The notes under the pieces are model-generated. The model worked only from the letters and a program-made list of their open reading frames with translations, was not told the DNA's origin and searched no databases. Position numbers and translations under genes: made by a program. From Syngnathus acus (Eukaryota > Chordata > Actinopteri > Syngnathiformes > Syngnathidae), in NCBI RefSeq assembly GCF_901709675.1, contig NC_051089.1, positions 3,636,476 through 3,700,475 on the forward strand: a stretch of DNA of 64,000 bases, read 5' to 3'. Positions 34,867-45,980 of the stretch are shown here, piece after piece. The first letter of the stretch is position 1. Each line of letters opens with the position of its first letter.

Positions 34867-37000
34867 TACATGCATATATTTACATGCATATATTTAAAAA
34901 AAAAAAAAAAACTTTTTTTTCTATTGCTTTTCCGTGGCAGCTCCGAGAGCGGATGACCTGTAGTAAGACAAGGTCACCAGTGGCTTTCTAATCAGAGCGA
35001 GGTGGAAAGCACTTAGCGACAGCCGGCAAAGGAAATAAAGGCGTCACGGCAAATAATACAAGTCGTGACATATTTCATCAGAAGCATTCATTGCCATTAG
35101 CGTCTCACAAGCCTCATCAGCGCTCAAGGCCGAGTCGATACGCACTCACGGCTAAGCGCATTCACGTCCATTTTCGAACATGTAACACTTCCTCATATAG
35201 TCATTTGTGTTCTTATACTTTGCATTTTCATCTATTATTTTCCATTGCTCGGCTGATTAAAAAAAAAAAAGAATTTGTGCCTTAGGTTTGCTGGATTCTT
35301 TTCAAATCATTGTTGTGATTTTATGACGTGAATGTTAAAGGCCTTCACTAGCCACTGTTATTGTTCCGCCTTCAGCACTCACAGCACCACAGACGTAGAC
35401 TCAAGTTCATATCAGTGAAAAGGGCAGTGACAAATCGACAGCGAGCGGCGCATCTTATGCTGAAGAACAATGCGATTGTCATATAAATGTAAATTCACCT
35501 TCCCTGTCCAACTCAAGTGACAACATTGAACATTTGGTGCGTGCGTGTGTTTGCTGTCATGTTTAAGATGACGGATAGTGTTGTTCCGCTCCATCCTGTT
35601 TGTCTATTATCATCCTGTAAACACTTTCTCTTTCAAAAAGCTTTCAGCAAATCAGACACGACTGCAGCTGTGCTTCAAATCCACCGCTTGCTGTTGTCCA
35701 CCATTTTATGGGATGGTGATACTTCTGGAGCCGGAAGAATCTTCGTCCCGGTTGTGTTCTCGGACTCCTTCGCTGTATTTGACCCAAAGTCTTTTGAACG
35801 GTTCCGGTGAAAATATCCAAGCTAGCAAAGCAGTCTGGAGCCGAGTGAGCTGTGCGAGTAAACGTCGACCTTGAGTCGCTCGGTCTCGCCCAGGGTCCGC
35901 AGCCCCCGGAGCACCGAGGTGAATAAGGGCCGCTGTCAACATGAGCGATGTGCTTTGGCGCTGTTGTTCAGAAGCCATCGCTCTCCACTGAACACTTGGG
36001 GGAGAAAAAAACAATAACAATATGAGATGTTTACGTTTTGACATTGGTGCAAACGGGAAGTGGCCGCGTGACATTTATTCCAGTCCATCATAAGACAACC
36101 GAGCCTTTTATCGCTATCGGTGTTCTCTTTGGCATTTTCAGCAAACTTCCTCGGGGGCCCTTGCAGCTGTTTATTAATGGCGAAGTGGAAAGGGGGGGGG
36201 GGGGCGCCCAAACGGCATTTAATTCAACTGCATATGCGTTTTATGCCGGCGTGGTAAAATATGGAGATTTACACGGGCGGTTGAGTCACTTCAACCGCCG
36301 CTTTAAATCTCGACGCGGCGAAAATAGTAGTTCCTCGGAGTGCGCCGTAAAAGTCAGAGTGCGGCTAAAATGCAAGCCTAACGCTACCGGAGGCCATGCT
36401 GCGCCGCCATTACTCGAGGGGGTGTCCTGACACACCATTACAACACAGCGCTTGTGTTTATGATTGGAAATTCTTTGGATAGTACAACTGTAAGCTCATG
36501 GAATTGTTCAGTGTTGTGCTACCATTGTAAATATGTCCCACAGGCTGTGTAGTAGAGCGGGTTGCTCAGAAACCGGAAGATGGATGGTTCAAAGCCAGCT
36601 CTGTCCAAGTTATGTGTTCTTGGGCAAGATACTCTACACCTCTGGTACATCCACGGAAATGTTTATGTACACTGTCAAATAAAATGAAAAAATATTGGAC
36701 TTCTGTGTTCCAGCCCAAATGTTCATTTTGGTATAGTTGCTTGATGCTGCAAAAGTCGAGTAGCTGAGACGATAAGAGCTAAATTTCCTTATGAAGATAA
36801 TTGTAATTGTACTTTTTTCTTTACATATTTTCATGTTTGAAGTTTGACCTAGAAAATCATGCACAATTTGCAGTTTAGCATGTATTATTTATTTATTTAT
36901 TTATTTGTATGATGTTTCAGAAAAAAAGTTCCACCTGCAGCTTAGTTCATAAATATTACTAATTACAAAAAATTTCCCACGTAATGAAAACCTAAAAACA
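34867..37000. other. intergenic, no gene seen
   Basis: Non-coding. The block at 36040-36430 is GC-richer and non-repetitive with a 130-codon open frame that looks accidental. A SINE-like remnant lies at 36541-36650 and a (TTTA)n at 36887-36906. Confidence 0.55.
36541..36650 (+). repeat. tRNA-derived repeat remnant
   Basis: TGTGTAGTAGAGCGGGTTGC followed by GATGGTTCAAAGCCAGCTCTG and TTCTTGGGCAAGATACTC resembles the body of common teleost tRNA-like repeats (GGTTCAAATCCCGGCTCTG, CTTGGGCAAGACACT). Confidence 0.5.
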
Positions 37001-37004
37001 TGCT

Positions 37005-37410
37005 CATAAGCACATCGAAAAAGAACACACATGTTGATCTCATGTGACTGATATCAACATGATATCACATGTGACTGATATCAACATGTGACTTTACAAC
37101 TAGTTAGTCATTGTTGTCTTCAGAGACAGAAAGTAACACCGATATCACCGATATCACTAAAATCATGCTCATAAGCGCATCTAAAAAAACAACACATGTT
37201 GGTATCATGTGACTGATATTAACATGATATCACATGTGACTGATATCAACATGGGACTTTACAAGTAGTTAGTCATTGTTGTGGGCGGCTCGGTGGCGCA
37301 CTTGGTAGCGCGTCCGCCTCACAGTTCAGAAAATGGATGGATGGATAGTCATTGTTGTCTTCAGAGACAGAAAGTATCACTGATATCACCGATATTACTG
37401 ATATCACTGA
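37005..37410. repeat. direct duplication of a GATATCAACATG-rich segment, about 150 bp
   Basis: The segment from CATGCTCATAAGCACATCGA through GTTGTCTTCAGAGACAGAAA is present twice (37000-37135 and 37163-37375). Each copy contains several CATGTGACTGATATCAACATG units. The second copy is interrupted by a 63-bp insertion. Confidence 0.85.
37283..37345 (+). mobile_element. 63-bp internally deleted tRNA-SINE with 13-bp target duplication
   Basis: The insert starts GGGCGGCTCGGTGGCGCACT and continues with TGGTAGCGCGTCCGCCTCAC, the A-box end of a teleost tRNA-like SINE. It jumps straight to the tail AAAATGGATGGATGGAT. TAGTCATTGTTGT flanks it on both sides (37270-37282 and 37346-37358). The other copy of the duplicated segment is uninterrupted and shows the empty site. 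Confidence 0.85.
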
Positions 37411-38855
37411 TATATTATTTGAACTCCAATTAGCTGTCAGCGTAGTTGTTTAATGTTGATGACACAGATAGCCCTTTTTTTTTTAAAGTAAGCTCAGTTA
37501 AGCTCATTGTGTGGATACTGTAAATGTTCTCGTATGCTGTCAAAATGTTATCAATATGAAGAAAATGACAATTTACACATATGACTTGTCGTAAGTGACA
37601 CGGCTGGAGTTTGCCAAATATTGCAATGTTTGGATGTCTTCTTTCTTCCTTGACGCTGACTTAGAATGACACGCGGTAGCCTCTTTGGCTTCCACGCTAA
37701 AGTGACGAATGGTGCCGCCTGTCAGCCAGCATCTGTTATCGTTGTTCGAGCTCAGCGACCCGGGCGGGCGCATGGCGCTGCGTTGGATATCCAACCTTTG
37801 TGGCTGAACATATTCATCTTCTTCAAGAATCCTATCATTTCTTTTTCATCCTGACTTTTATCTGATTTTAAAAATGAGAAAAATGACGTAAAAACACATT
37901 GATTCTAAGATGGGACATTTTTGACCCACTTATTGAAGAGTGTAGGGTCCAGTCACTAAGGCTCAATTCTCTGCTAGCCTTAGCTTTGCCGAACAGTCTT
38001 GACTGACGCTTGCCTAGTGTGTATTGTTTTTTCCCCTCAGGTGATCAAAGTGATATCATTTTGTTTTGTTTTGCTGCTGCAGGTTTGTTGGCGTGTGACA
38101 AGCGCAGCCGAGCAGAAGGAAGCTGCAGCTGTCCGATTGAATCAGTGCGTCCTATATTCGACTTTTTTTATAGGGCAGGAAAGACTTCATGGCCGCAAGA
38201 CTCAAACCTATGCTTAGTCACCGCGTTACCTAGCAAGTTTACACAGAGGACATAATGATAAAAAAAAGTCTGTTTTCTGAAATGACTATGATAAAATGTT
38301 TGTATTAATAGTGTTAGAAGGGAAAGGTAAGTTTTTTTGCTTTATGAATAGTATTCATCAACACGTTCAGGAAATTCTTTTGCTAGTACTAGCAAAAAAT
38401 GCTTTCTGTATTCTTCAAGCATTTGCTTTTCTTTACTGTGTCCTTAATGATCTTCCTTGCCATGTTTTACAGGCCTCATTACAACAACAACAATAACAAC
38501 ATCAACAAAAGTTAAAAGCAACATTTAGCATCGCCGACAAGCGCGGCAGCGCGACAAATGAAGGTCTCATAATTAGGCCAGACTCATTCAGGGCGAGCGG
38601 GCCATCCGTCTGCGTTTCCTTCTTGCGCGTTTCCTTCTTGGACAAATTAGCGACAGAGTCAAAGTGTTTGGAGTAATGAATCCTGGGTGTGAGTTGAAAA
38701 GACGCTGAGCTGGAGAGCTCTATTAGTAATAACAAGAAACGCTCTTTCTGCCCCACTGATCTTAAGCAAGGATGCTCACTGAAGCTGCCTTACGACGGCC
38801 AAACCGTGACTATTCATTTACTTATGCTAGGAAAAAAATTAAAGAGTGCATACTA
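37411..38855. other. intergenic, no gene seen
   Basis: Non-coding, mixed composition. There is no recognisable repeat beyond short homopolymers and a CAACAACAA run at 38478-38500. Confidence 0.5.
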
Positions 38856-39475
38856 CTAGCAACCGGGTACTTGTGTTAGCATTATAGGGCACAGCCTGAA
38901 TCATGATCCACAAGCCAATTAAAATAATAATAAGACAAATGACAGCTTATTGTTAGGAAGGGCTCATGGGGCACAAGTAGAAGTGCCCTACAGTCCAATT
39001 AAAACCAGCAATTTGGCACTTATTTCAAAGCAGAGAGCTAAAAAGCTAAAACCCTAACTGCCCCGCTAGCCATTAAACATAGCTAGCAATTGGCTACATG
39101 TTGCAAAGGACGACTCATTTGGACCTGGGCCAGAAGCCAAATAAGAAATCAATTATTTGATTCGTGTTTCCGCGCAGAAAGCACAACTTGCCCATTAGCC
39201 AGAAAAAATGCACAGCTGCCCTTTTGATGCTAGGCACACCTCATGGGCTTAAGCATAACTGCCCTTTGGATAATTAAGATGAAAAAAGGCAACTGACTGC
39301 CCTGCTGAAGGGGAAATATAACTGCCCTATTGACAGATAGAAAACTGATTTGCTTCTTGTTGCTATGCAGAGTTCATCAGTCTCAATAATATATGACCTA
39401 TAAGCCAATTAAAATAGAACTATTTAGCATTTGTTGTTGGGCAGAACTCAAAGGGCTAAAGCATAGAGAATTAAA
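38856..39475. repeat. decayed tandem repeat with AACTGCCCT and CCAATTAAAA words
   Basis: AACTGCCC(T/C) or close variants recur at about 39052, 39210, 39258, 39295 and 39319. AAGCCAATTAAAAT recurs at 38913 and 39402, and GGGCTCATGGGGC/CCTCATGGGCTTAAGC words lie between. The original unit was perhaps 60-100 bp. Confidence 0.55.
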
Positions 39476-39835
39476 AACAACCGCCTCTCCTAGCTGTCCA
39501 AAATTTAGATGGAATATGTCTCGATCTATTTTGAGCAGCGGGTCATGCTCAACCCTTCATGCGAGTCCTCAAAAAAGAAAAGAATCAGAGAGGAGTGACA
39601 TGAAACAAGGTGTGAACAGCTGCTGCGTGTCTGCTGGGCCACAGGTGATCCGTCATGTTTTTGTATGCTGCTCAGGGACCCTTAGAGCAGCTTCGCCTCG
39701 CCAACAAACCAACCTCATTCCAGATCCTCTCATGAGCTGGAATAAATAATCTTCTGTGTCATTCCCTCTTCAGACAGGGACACGAGTCAGGGATTCCATT
39801 AGATTTGAGTCAAACACAGGCGTTAAGGTTCAGGG

Positions 39836-39932
39836 TTATGTTAGGGTTAGGGCTAGGGTTCGGGTTATGTTAGGGCTAGGACTGGGGTAAGGGTTGGGTG
39901 TAGGGTTGAGGGTTGAGGGCAAGGGTTAGGCT
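39836..39932 (+). repeat. short telomere-like GGGTTAGGG repeat
   Basis: About 95 bp of degenerate GTTAGGG, GCTAGGG and GTTGAGGG units, G-rich on the plus strand. It is a smaller relative of the array at 49.9 kb. Confidence 0.85.
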
Positions 39933-42900
39933 TTACCTTCTTGTAAAATAAAAAATAAAAACTTTTCTTGGAAGGAATTGCCTTTTCACCTCATAAAAAA
40001 ATTAAATATTGGGCTTTTTTTCCTCTTACCATTTCATAGTTTTAATGATAAAATTGTTTTTTTTTCTCAAACCCATGCAGTAAGCCTTGACCTTGAATAA
40101 AGTAGAAAAAAAATTGGAGCAAACACTGAAGTATGTTAGATGGCTGGAGACTTTGAAAACACAACAACAGGCCAAATAAAGCTGGACCACTTTTAAATCT
40201 GGACACAGCCCTGGCTACTTAAAATTCAGTGTTTCTGGGTAAATAGGCCAAACCTTTGGGGTCTTCATTAGCCATTGTGGGAGGGCACAACCAGGTGCAT
40301 GTTTGCATGATAAACTTTGCATCTGATTCATGATAACTAAGAAGGATTTCGGCATTTCAGGAACTTTACTGGAGACTTTCAGGATTTCAGGAAATCTACC
40401 GTATTGTATATCATTGCCCTGTCTGAGGAATAGGCGTCAAAAAGACAATTTCCAACAATTGTCTTTTTTCTCGGTCCAGGTATAGGACTGAGTTGTCGCT
40501 TTTTTGTGTGTGTTGCCAACATCCTACGCAAGTGTTTCCCCAAAGGATCTTCAGATGTGGAGACTTGAAGAAACTTACTGGATTTGTTTTAAAGTCTTTA
40601 TCCTCTAGGAAAGTTTTCAAGGCGCAAACATTTGAGAACATAGTTAAGATTTAAATGTAAATTTCAGGTTGGCCTATATGCAACTTCCCAAATGGAACAC
40701 AATTTATTTTGACTGATTAACTTCTCAGTTGGTCGATTTTCTTACTTCAACTGTGTCATCACAACACAAGTTATAATGTCCAAGTGAGTTGTGACTTACT
40801 GGACCTTTCTTTCAACTATTCTCACGGTTCAGCCCATTCAATAAATAAAGCGTATCGGCACGGCATCGAAATATTAATCGTATTTCTTGTCAAATCAGAA
40901 CCAACGTTATTACGGGCAAATTTCAACTCTCGTAATCGTGTGACCTGATTCTGGTAGTATTCTTTGTAGAACCAAGTCTACTTTGAAGTTCTCTAACCAA
41001 TCTCCGACTCAATTGGCACTCTTCCTCTCTTTGTGGGTGGTAAGCGTGGCTCGCCAAGTGAAGAGTTTGAAGTGAATAAATGCGACTTTTGAAATCAAAG
41101 GCTAACACCAATGTCACCAACATCTGGAAGGAGCAGCTGCTCCTGCCGCTAATTCACTGAGCCCTCTTAATGCTTTTTGCTGGCTGCAAACATCTGGCAG
41201 CATTTTGGAACATCTCACCTGCCGTAACCTTGCCAATTAAAACTCTTTCCTCCCTGACTTGCCGTCCAACGGACTTTACGATTGTACTCTTAAAGTTAAA
41301 CCATTGTATTATTAGGACTCCATATGAAATAATTAAAAAAATTATTTCGTGCTCTTAACAAAATTGACTCGGTTGACGTTTCCAAAATGAAAAATGCTGC
41401 CGTCTAACAGACCTTTGTTTTGACTTTTGCCGGCTCATTTTCTTCTGTGAAGTTGACATATTGTTATCATATTTGATTGGCCCTCGTAACACCCATCAAC
41501 CTTGTACACGCAATTACCTCAGCCAAGGATGGACATCTTTGGGAATAAATGATACTTGCGGCTTTGGTAAGGGGATTATAACCACAGAGGAGGAGGCTAA
41601 CGTCGTTAGCGAGTGTGCGGGCCTTTAATGCATCTTGATTACACGTTGAAGACTGATGAGTGTAAACAATACGGTCTCCAATAGTCTTTGTCGGTGTCCA
41701 AGGACGCACAAACTAAACGGCGATGTCGAGGCATTCAGGATAGCCCGCCAGGGGAGGGGCTGTTGTCTAAACCAGCGACCCACCAAGCGCTTTGATCATT
41801 TTAGCAATTAGCGGGCAAAAATGAGAACTGCAGCCCACGCTCGGCGGATGTGGGAAATGAAAGTTGTTCTGACTTTGTGCTTGTCAGGCTTTCGTTGTCA
41901 TGAAATTAAAACATCATCTCACATATTCCATCTACTTTTTATTATTATTATATTTTTTTAATTTGGATTTTTCTCGTAAAAATGTTTTTTTTACGCTTAC
42001 AAATATATTCCTGTAAAATTTGGATTGTTTTTTGTGCGACATTACGGCTTTATTCTTGTGAAACTGCGGTATCAGAGTTCTATTTTAAGAAGACATTTTA
42101 AAGAACGGAATTCAAATTTGTTTGGGGTTGGAGCCACACGAACAGCCATAAAGTGTAAGACAATAAACTACATGCTGTCTTCCATGTAAAAACGTCTAGC
42201 CAGGCGATCAATCCGTGTTCTGTAGAAATTGTCCGGCGCAATCATTTTAAGCACTGGAGTGCAGGTTATTACTACCTCAGCCATGACTAATCCAACAAAA
42301 AGGCCCCCGTTAGCGTCCTTGCACAGATAATAATAGCAGATAGCCGGCGATAAATCTTGATTGTTGGCAATCTGCTTTGGAGAGATTTGGTGGGGGGGTG
42401 GTGAACGTAGGGGAGGTGGTGTAATCAATAACGCAAGTGGCCTGATTGCTTGGAAGGGTCCGTGTAATAGCGCTACATTGAACCGCAGAAGTCACACAGC
42501 TTCATCCAGTGCACGACTCTTTGCCAGATACACAGTTTGAACAAACACAAATTATTGGAAGGAGATATTCCACTCAGGTTTAAAAAAAAAATAACCAAGG
42601 GGTCATAGGGTTTTTATTCTTGCCAATCTATGTTGGACACATTTCTTAGTCCAGTCTTCATTGACTTACTTTTTTTTTTTAACCTTCCACTTTTTGTTTA
42701 ATGGCAAACTTGGAACCCATCAAGCCCAAAATATGTTCCCAAAACTAAGTTGAAAGTCAAAACTCTGAGTGACTCAGTGTGAGGCTGGCACGGAGACAAG
42801 TCTCAGTAAGCAGGTGCTGACCCAAACAAAACAACACAACAACACCTTGTTTGCTGCCAGCACGGCACGGCGGGAGAGAAGCTCATATGCAGTCAATGAA

Positions 42901-44414
42901 TTGATCCACTGTGCTAAGTGCAGTGCGAAAAAGTCTTGGCATTTTCAGCGCTGTCAATATGGATGTGCTTTAAGCCATTGCTAAAAAAGCTGAATTGTAA
43001 AGTGACAATATATTTTGCACCTGTTGTGAGTGTGGGAAAAGAAATTACATGAATTTGGGAATAGCTACACGTTTTTTTTTTCTTTCTTTCAAAGATAACA
43101 CCCATGTTCTGGTTCAAGTGGGCCGCCATCGTCTTATCATCATCCTCTTGTGAGACACTTTGCTGGAAAAGCGAACAACGCTCAAGTTGTCTTTGTTCCC
43201 GTCGACATATATATTTGACATCCTCTATTTTTGGACAAGTCTTTCATTTTCTTTGATGAATATTACATGAAACCTGCCTGGAGAGAGACTGACCTTCAAC
43301 AGGCATTTGAAGTGTCGTCGTTTCAATCCCGTTGGCGCCATTGAATATGAACACGTGGGGAAAAAAAAGAAGTACAAAAGATGGCGCTGATTTGAAAAAG
43401 ACGAGGGCTGTGAGGTTCAACGCGGTGGTATTTCGTACGCGGCTCGGCTTGTTGCCTATTGGGGAGCTGTCAGATTTTTGACCATTGCGCTGGACGCGTG
43501 ATAAAGGTTAATCTCCGTTCGTCTGTCCGTGTTGTTGCATTCTGGGTTTTTGCTTACTTGCATTTATCGATGTAGGGATGACCTGATAATTGTTTTCTGA
43601 AATGTTCTTGATGGTTTTAGCAGTATAAAGGAGAAACATTTGGGATTCAACAAGAAAAATATAGTGTTACTCTAGATATTGTTACCATATTAAACACATT
43701 TTCACGTTAATGTCGCTTTTAACTGAAGTTGACATATTACATGCTTCCTTTTCAACTTCGCCCTTCGCTCAAAGAGTCAGACTTTAGTATCAGATTACAA
43801 TTCAACACCTTTCATGGCACTGTGCGACATTATCTTTTTGTCTTCTTTGTACGGGAAAATGTCAGATGATCGCAGGACAAGACTTTTGAAAGTCTTGAAA
43901 AGCTGAACACGCAGCAAGTATGAAACAATATAGAAAGCACAAATGATCAAAAATATGCTTTATCGTTCCAAAAATGAAATGTTCATTATTCCTTTCTTCC
44001 CCCTAACCAAACAATAAAAAGTTTGCTGCGAGCCGTTACCCTCTGGCATATTGGCATTTTCTCATTGTTCCTCATTTTTGTTCATTGAACACGTTCAGGT
44101 ACAACACTGGCCACGATGTTCGACTGGCGGCTTGTAGAATCAATTTAAAGCTTAACTGTGGCCAATTGTCAAGGGAGCGATTAATTAGCATTGCGGGCAA
44201 CGTTGTCTTGGACGTTTTGTGATTGCGTCACGTTGGCAGAGCGTGTGGCCTGGCCTACAGATGAGAGTCATCAACATCCTCACTGACAAAAGTAATAGAG
44301 CTGCACTTTGGATTCTAATTAAACGAGACAAACACTCTCTTTGCTGCTGGTCTGTGTGCGTGTGCACGAGATGATTGGTCTGTTTGTCTGTCTGGCTACA
44401 GCACTTAGCTAGCC
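39933..44414. other. intergenic, no gene seen
   Basis: AT-rich, non-coding. Open frames are short and show no family resemblance. An ATT-rich patch lies at 41935-41975. Confidence 0.55.
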
Positions 44415-44615
44415 CAGTGGTCCCCAACCACTGGGGGTTACAAGCCGCACAGAAAAAAAAACGCACACATTTTTCTCTATATTACAACATCCCATGGGAA
44501 CAACCCCCCAAAAAAATATTATATATAATATTAATGATAATAATTGGCTCGGGTAATTCACACATTTCTTTCTATAATACAACACCAACACACTGATCCG
44601 TTGGCAACAGTGTTT

Positions 44616-45292
44616 CACTAGTGTTGGGTTAGGGTTCAGTTCATATGACTTCAACCAGTAGGTGTCGGTAATGCGCATTGAAGCTGGTGCCACCCCGCCG
44701 TAAAACAAAACGAAGAAGAAAATGACGTCCTTCCCGTTCACGAACGAGTCGTGATTTGCATTTCCCGTTCACAAACTGATGTGTGAGTGAACGAGTCAGT
44801 GAGTGATTTGCATTTCCAGTTCATCGCGAGAACGGATCAGTGAGGGAACCAATCCTGACTTTCCCGTTCGCGAACGAGTTAATGGGTGAACTGCCTTCCC
44901 GTGCATCAACGGAACGTGTTGCGTCTCCCTCCTGGCGTGAACTATGTAAACCAGAATGTCGATTTACGATTTGCCAAGGAAAGAAAGAACCACCACTTCT
45001 TTTATGCACGTTTTCTCCAAGCTAACGGTTAACTTTATTGCATGAAGGGATGCGCCGTTATGCAACAACGGGGAGATTATGCTTCTCTTTGGGTAATTTT
45101 GATTTCATAACACTGATAGTAGTTTTTAAATAACGTGTATGCATATATACGCCTAAATATTGTTATCCAATATATCTACTGCAATTTCACATTTTTGTTT
45201 GAAATTTACTTTTAATATTATTGTGTGATTATTATTATTATTTTTTTAAATAAACATTTATGTTAAAACTTGTCTGGTGTTTTATTCCTTTT
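44616..45292 (+). repeat. left arm of inner inverted repeat, about 0.68 kb
   Basis: It runs from CACTAGTGTTGGG inward to TGTCTGGTGTTTTATTCC. Its reverse complement occurs at 48652-49345 with about 85-90% identity by eye. The outer part holds several GTTCNCGAACGAGT palindromes spaced 40-90 bp apart. Arms of this kind with subterminal palindromes are usual transposase-binding regions of hAT elements (inference). Confidence 0.88.
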
Positions 45293-45480
45293 TTTATATT
45301 CGCCAATCAAAACAAATATCAGACAATATATCTACTGCAATTTCACATTAGATTGCTGGTTTGAAATTGACTTTTAACATGAGTATTATTATTTTTAAAT
45401 AAACATTTATGTTAAAACTTGTCTGGTGTTTTATTCCTTGTTTTTATATTAGCCAATTAAAACATAAAAATCAGACATTT
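45168..45480 (+). repeat. tandem duplication inside the left arm, about 155-bp unit
   Basis: Two copies each run from ATATATCTACTGCAATTTCA through AATAAACATTTATGTTAAAA and CTTGTCTGGTGTTTTATTCC. The right arm has only one copy, so the duplication followed arm formation. Confidence 0.85.
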
Positions 45481-45563
45481 GGTTAACTGCTATATATGAC
45501 AATATGTGTTTTATGTTGTTATATGAGTTGGTGTCCCCCCAAATATCAAATGTCGGCATAACG

Positions 45564-45656
45564 GATTTTTTTTTTTCAACCTTTTATTCAAACACAAACA
45601 CATTCGGTATAATAACACCATCAACTACAATCCAACAAATACAAAATTAAAACATC
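45564..45656 (-). mobile_element. 93-bp retroposed 3' end with 15-bp target duplication
   Basis: AATGTCGGCATAACG flanks it exactly (45549-45563 and 45657-45671). On the minus strand the insert ends TTTGAATAAAAGGTTG followed by a poly-A run. That is a polyadenylation signal and tail, as expected for a severely 5'-truncated LINE or mRNA copy made by target-primed reverse transcription. The source family is not identified. Confidence 0.85.
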
Positions 45657-45732
45657 AATGTCGGCATAACGTGTGTCGGCTGGCATAGCAGCAACGCTGT
45701 CTGTCACTCACTCGTGACTCTTCGCGAACGAA

Positions 45733-45980
45733 CCTGAAAATGGCGGTGTACCTAATAGAGTGTCCGAATGACGTCACAGATCAAACAGCCAATCAGAAAG
45801 TGGGGGTGAGGGCGGGTGTGGCACTTTTCACTTTCAGTTATGATTTTTCCCTAATGAACTGGCCTGTTATTAGGTACACCTGAAAATGGCGGTGTACCTA
45901 ATGGAGTGTCCGAGTGATGTCACAGATCAACCAGCCAATCAGAAAGTGGGGGTGAGGGCGGGTGTGGCACTTTTCACTTA
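45733..45980 (+). repeat. direct repeat bordering the hairpin array, about 148-bp period
   Basis: CTGAAAATGGCGGTGTACCT through GGTGAGGGCGGGTGTGGCAC occurs at 45733-45832 and again at 45881-45980 with few changes. It shares the GGTGTACCTAAT border word with the 235-bp units. Confidence 0.88.

Noticed and set aside
36038-36430. 130-residue open frame in the intergenic interval
   Set aside because: It contains a poly-G/Gly run and shows no recognisable domain. Treated as possible conserved non-coding DNA instead.
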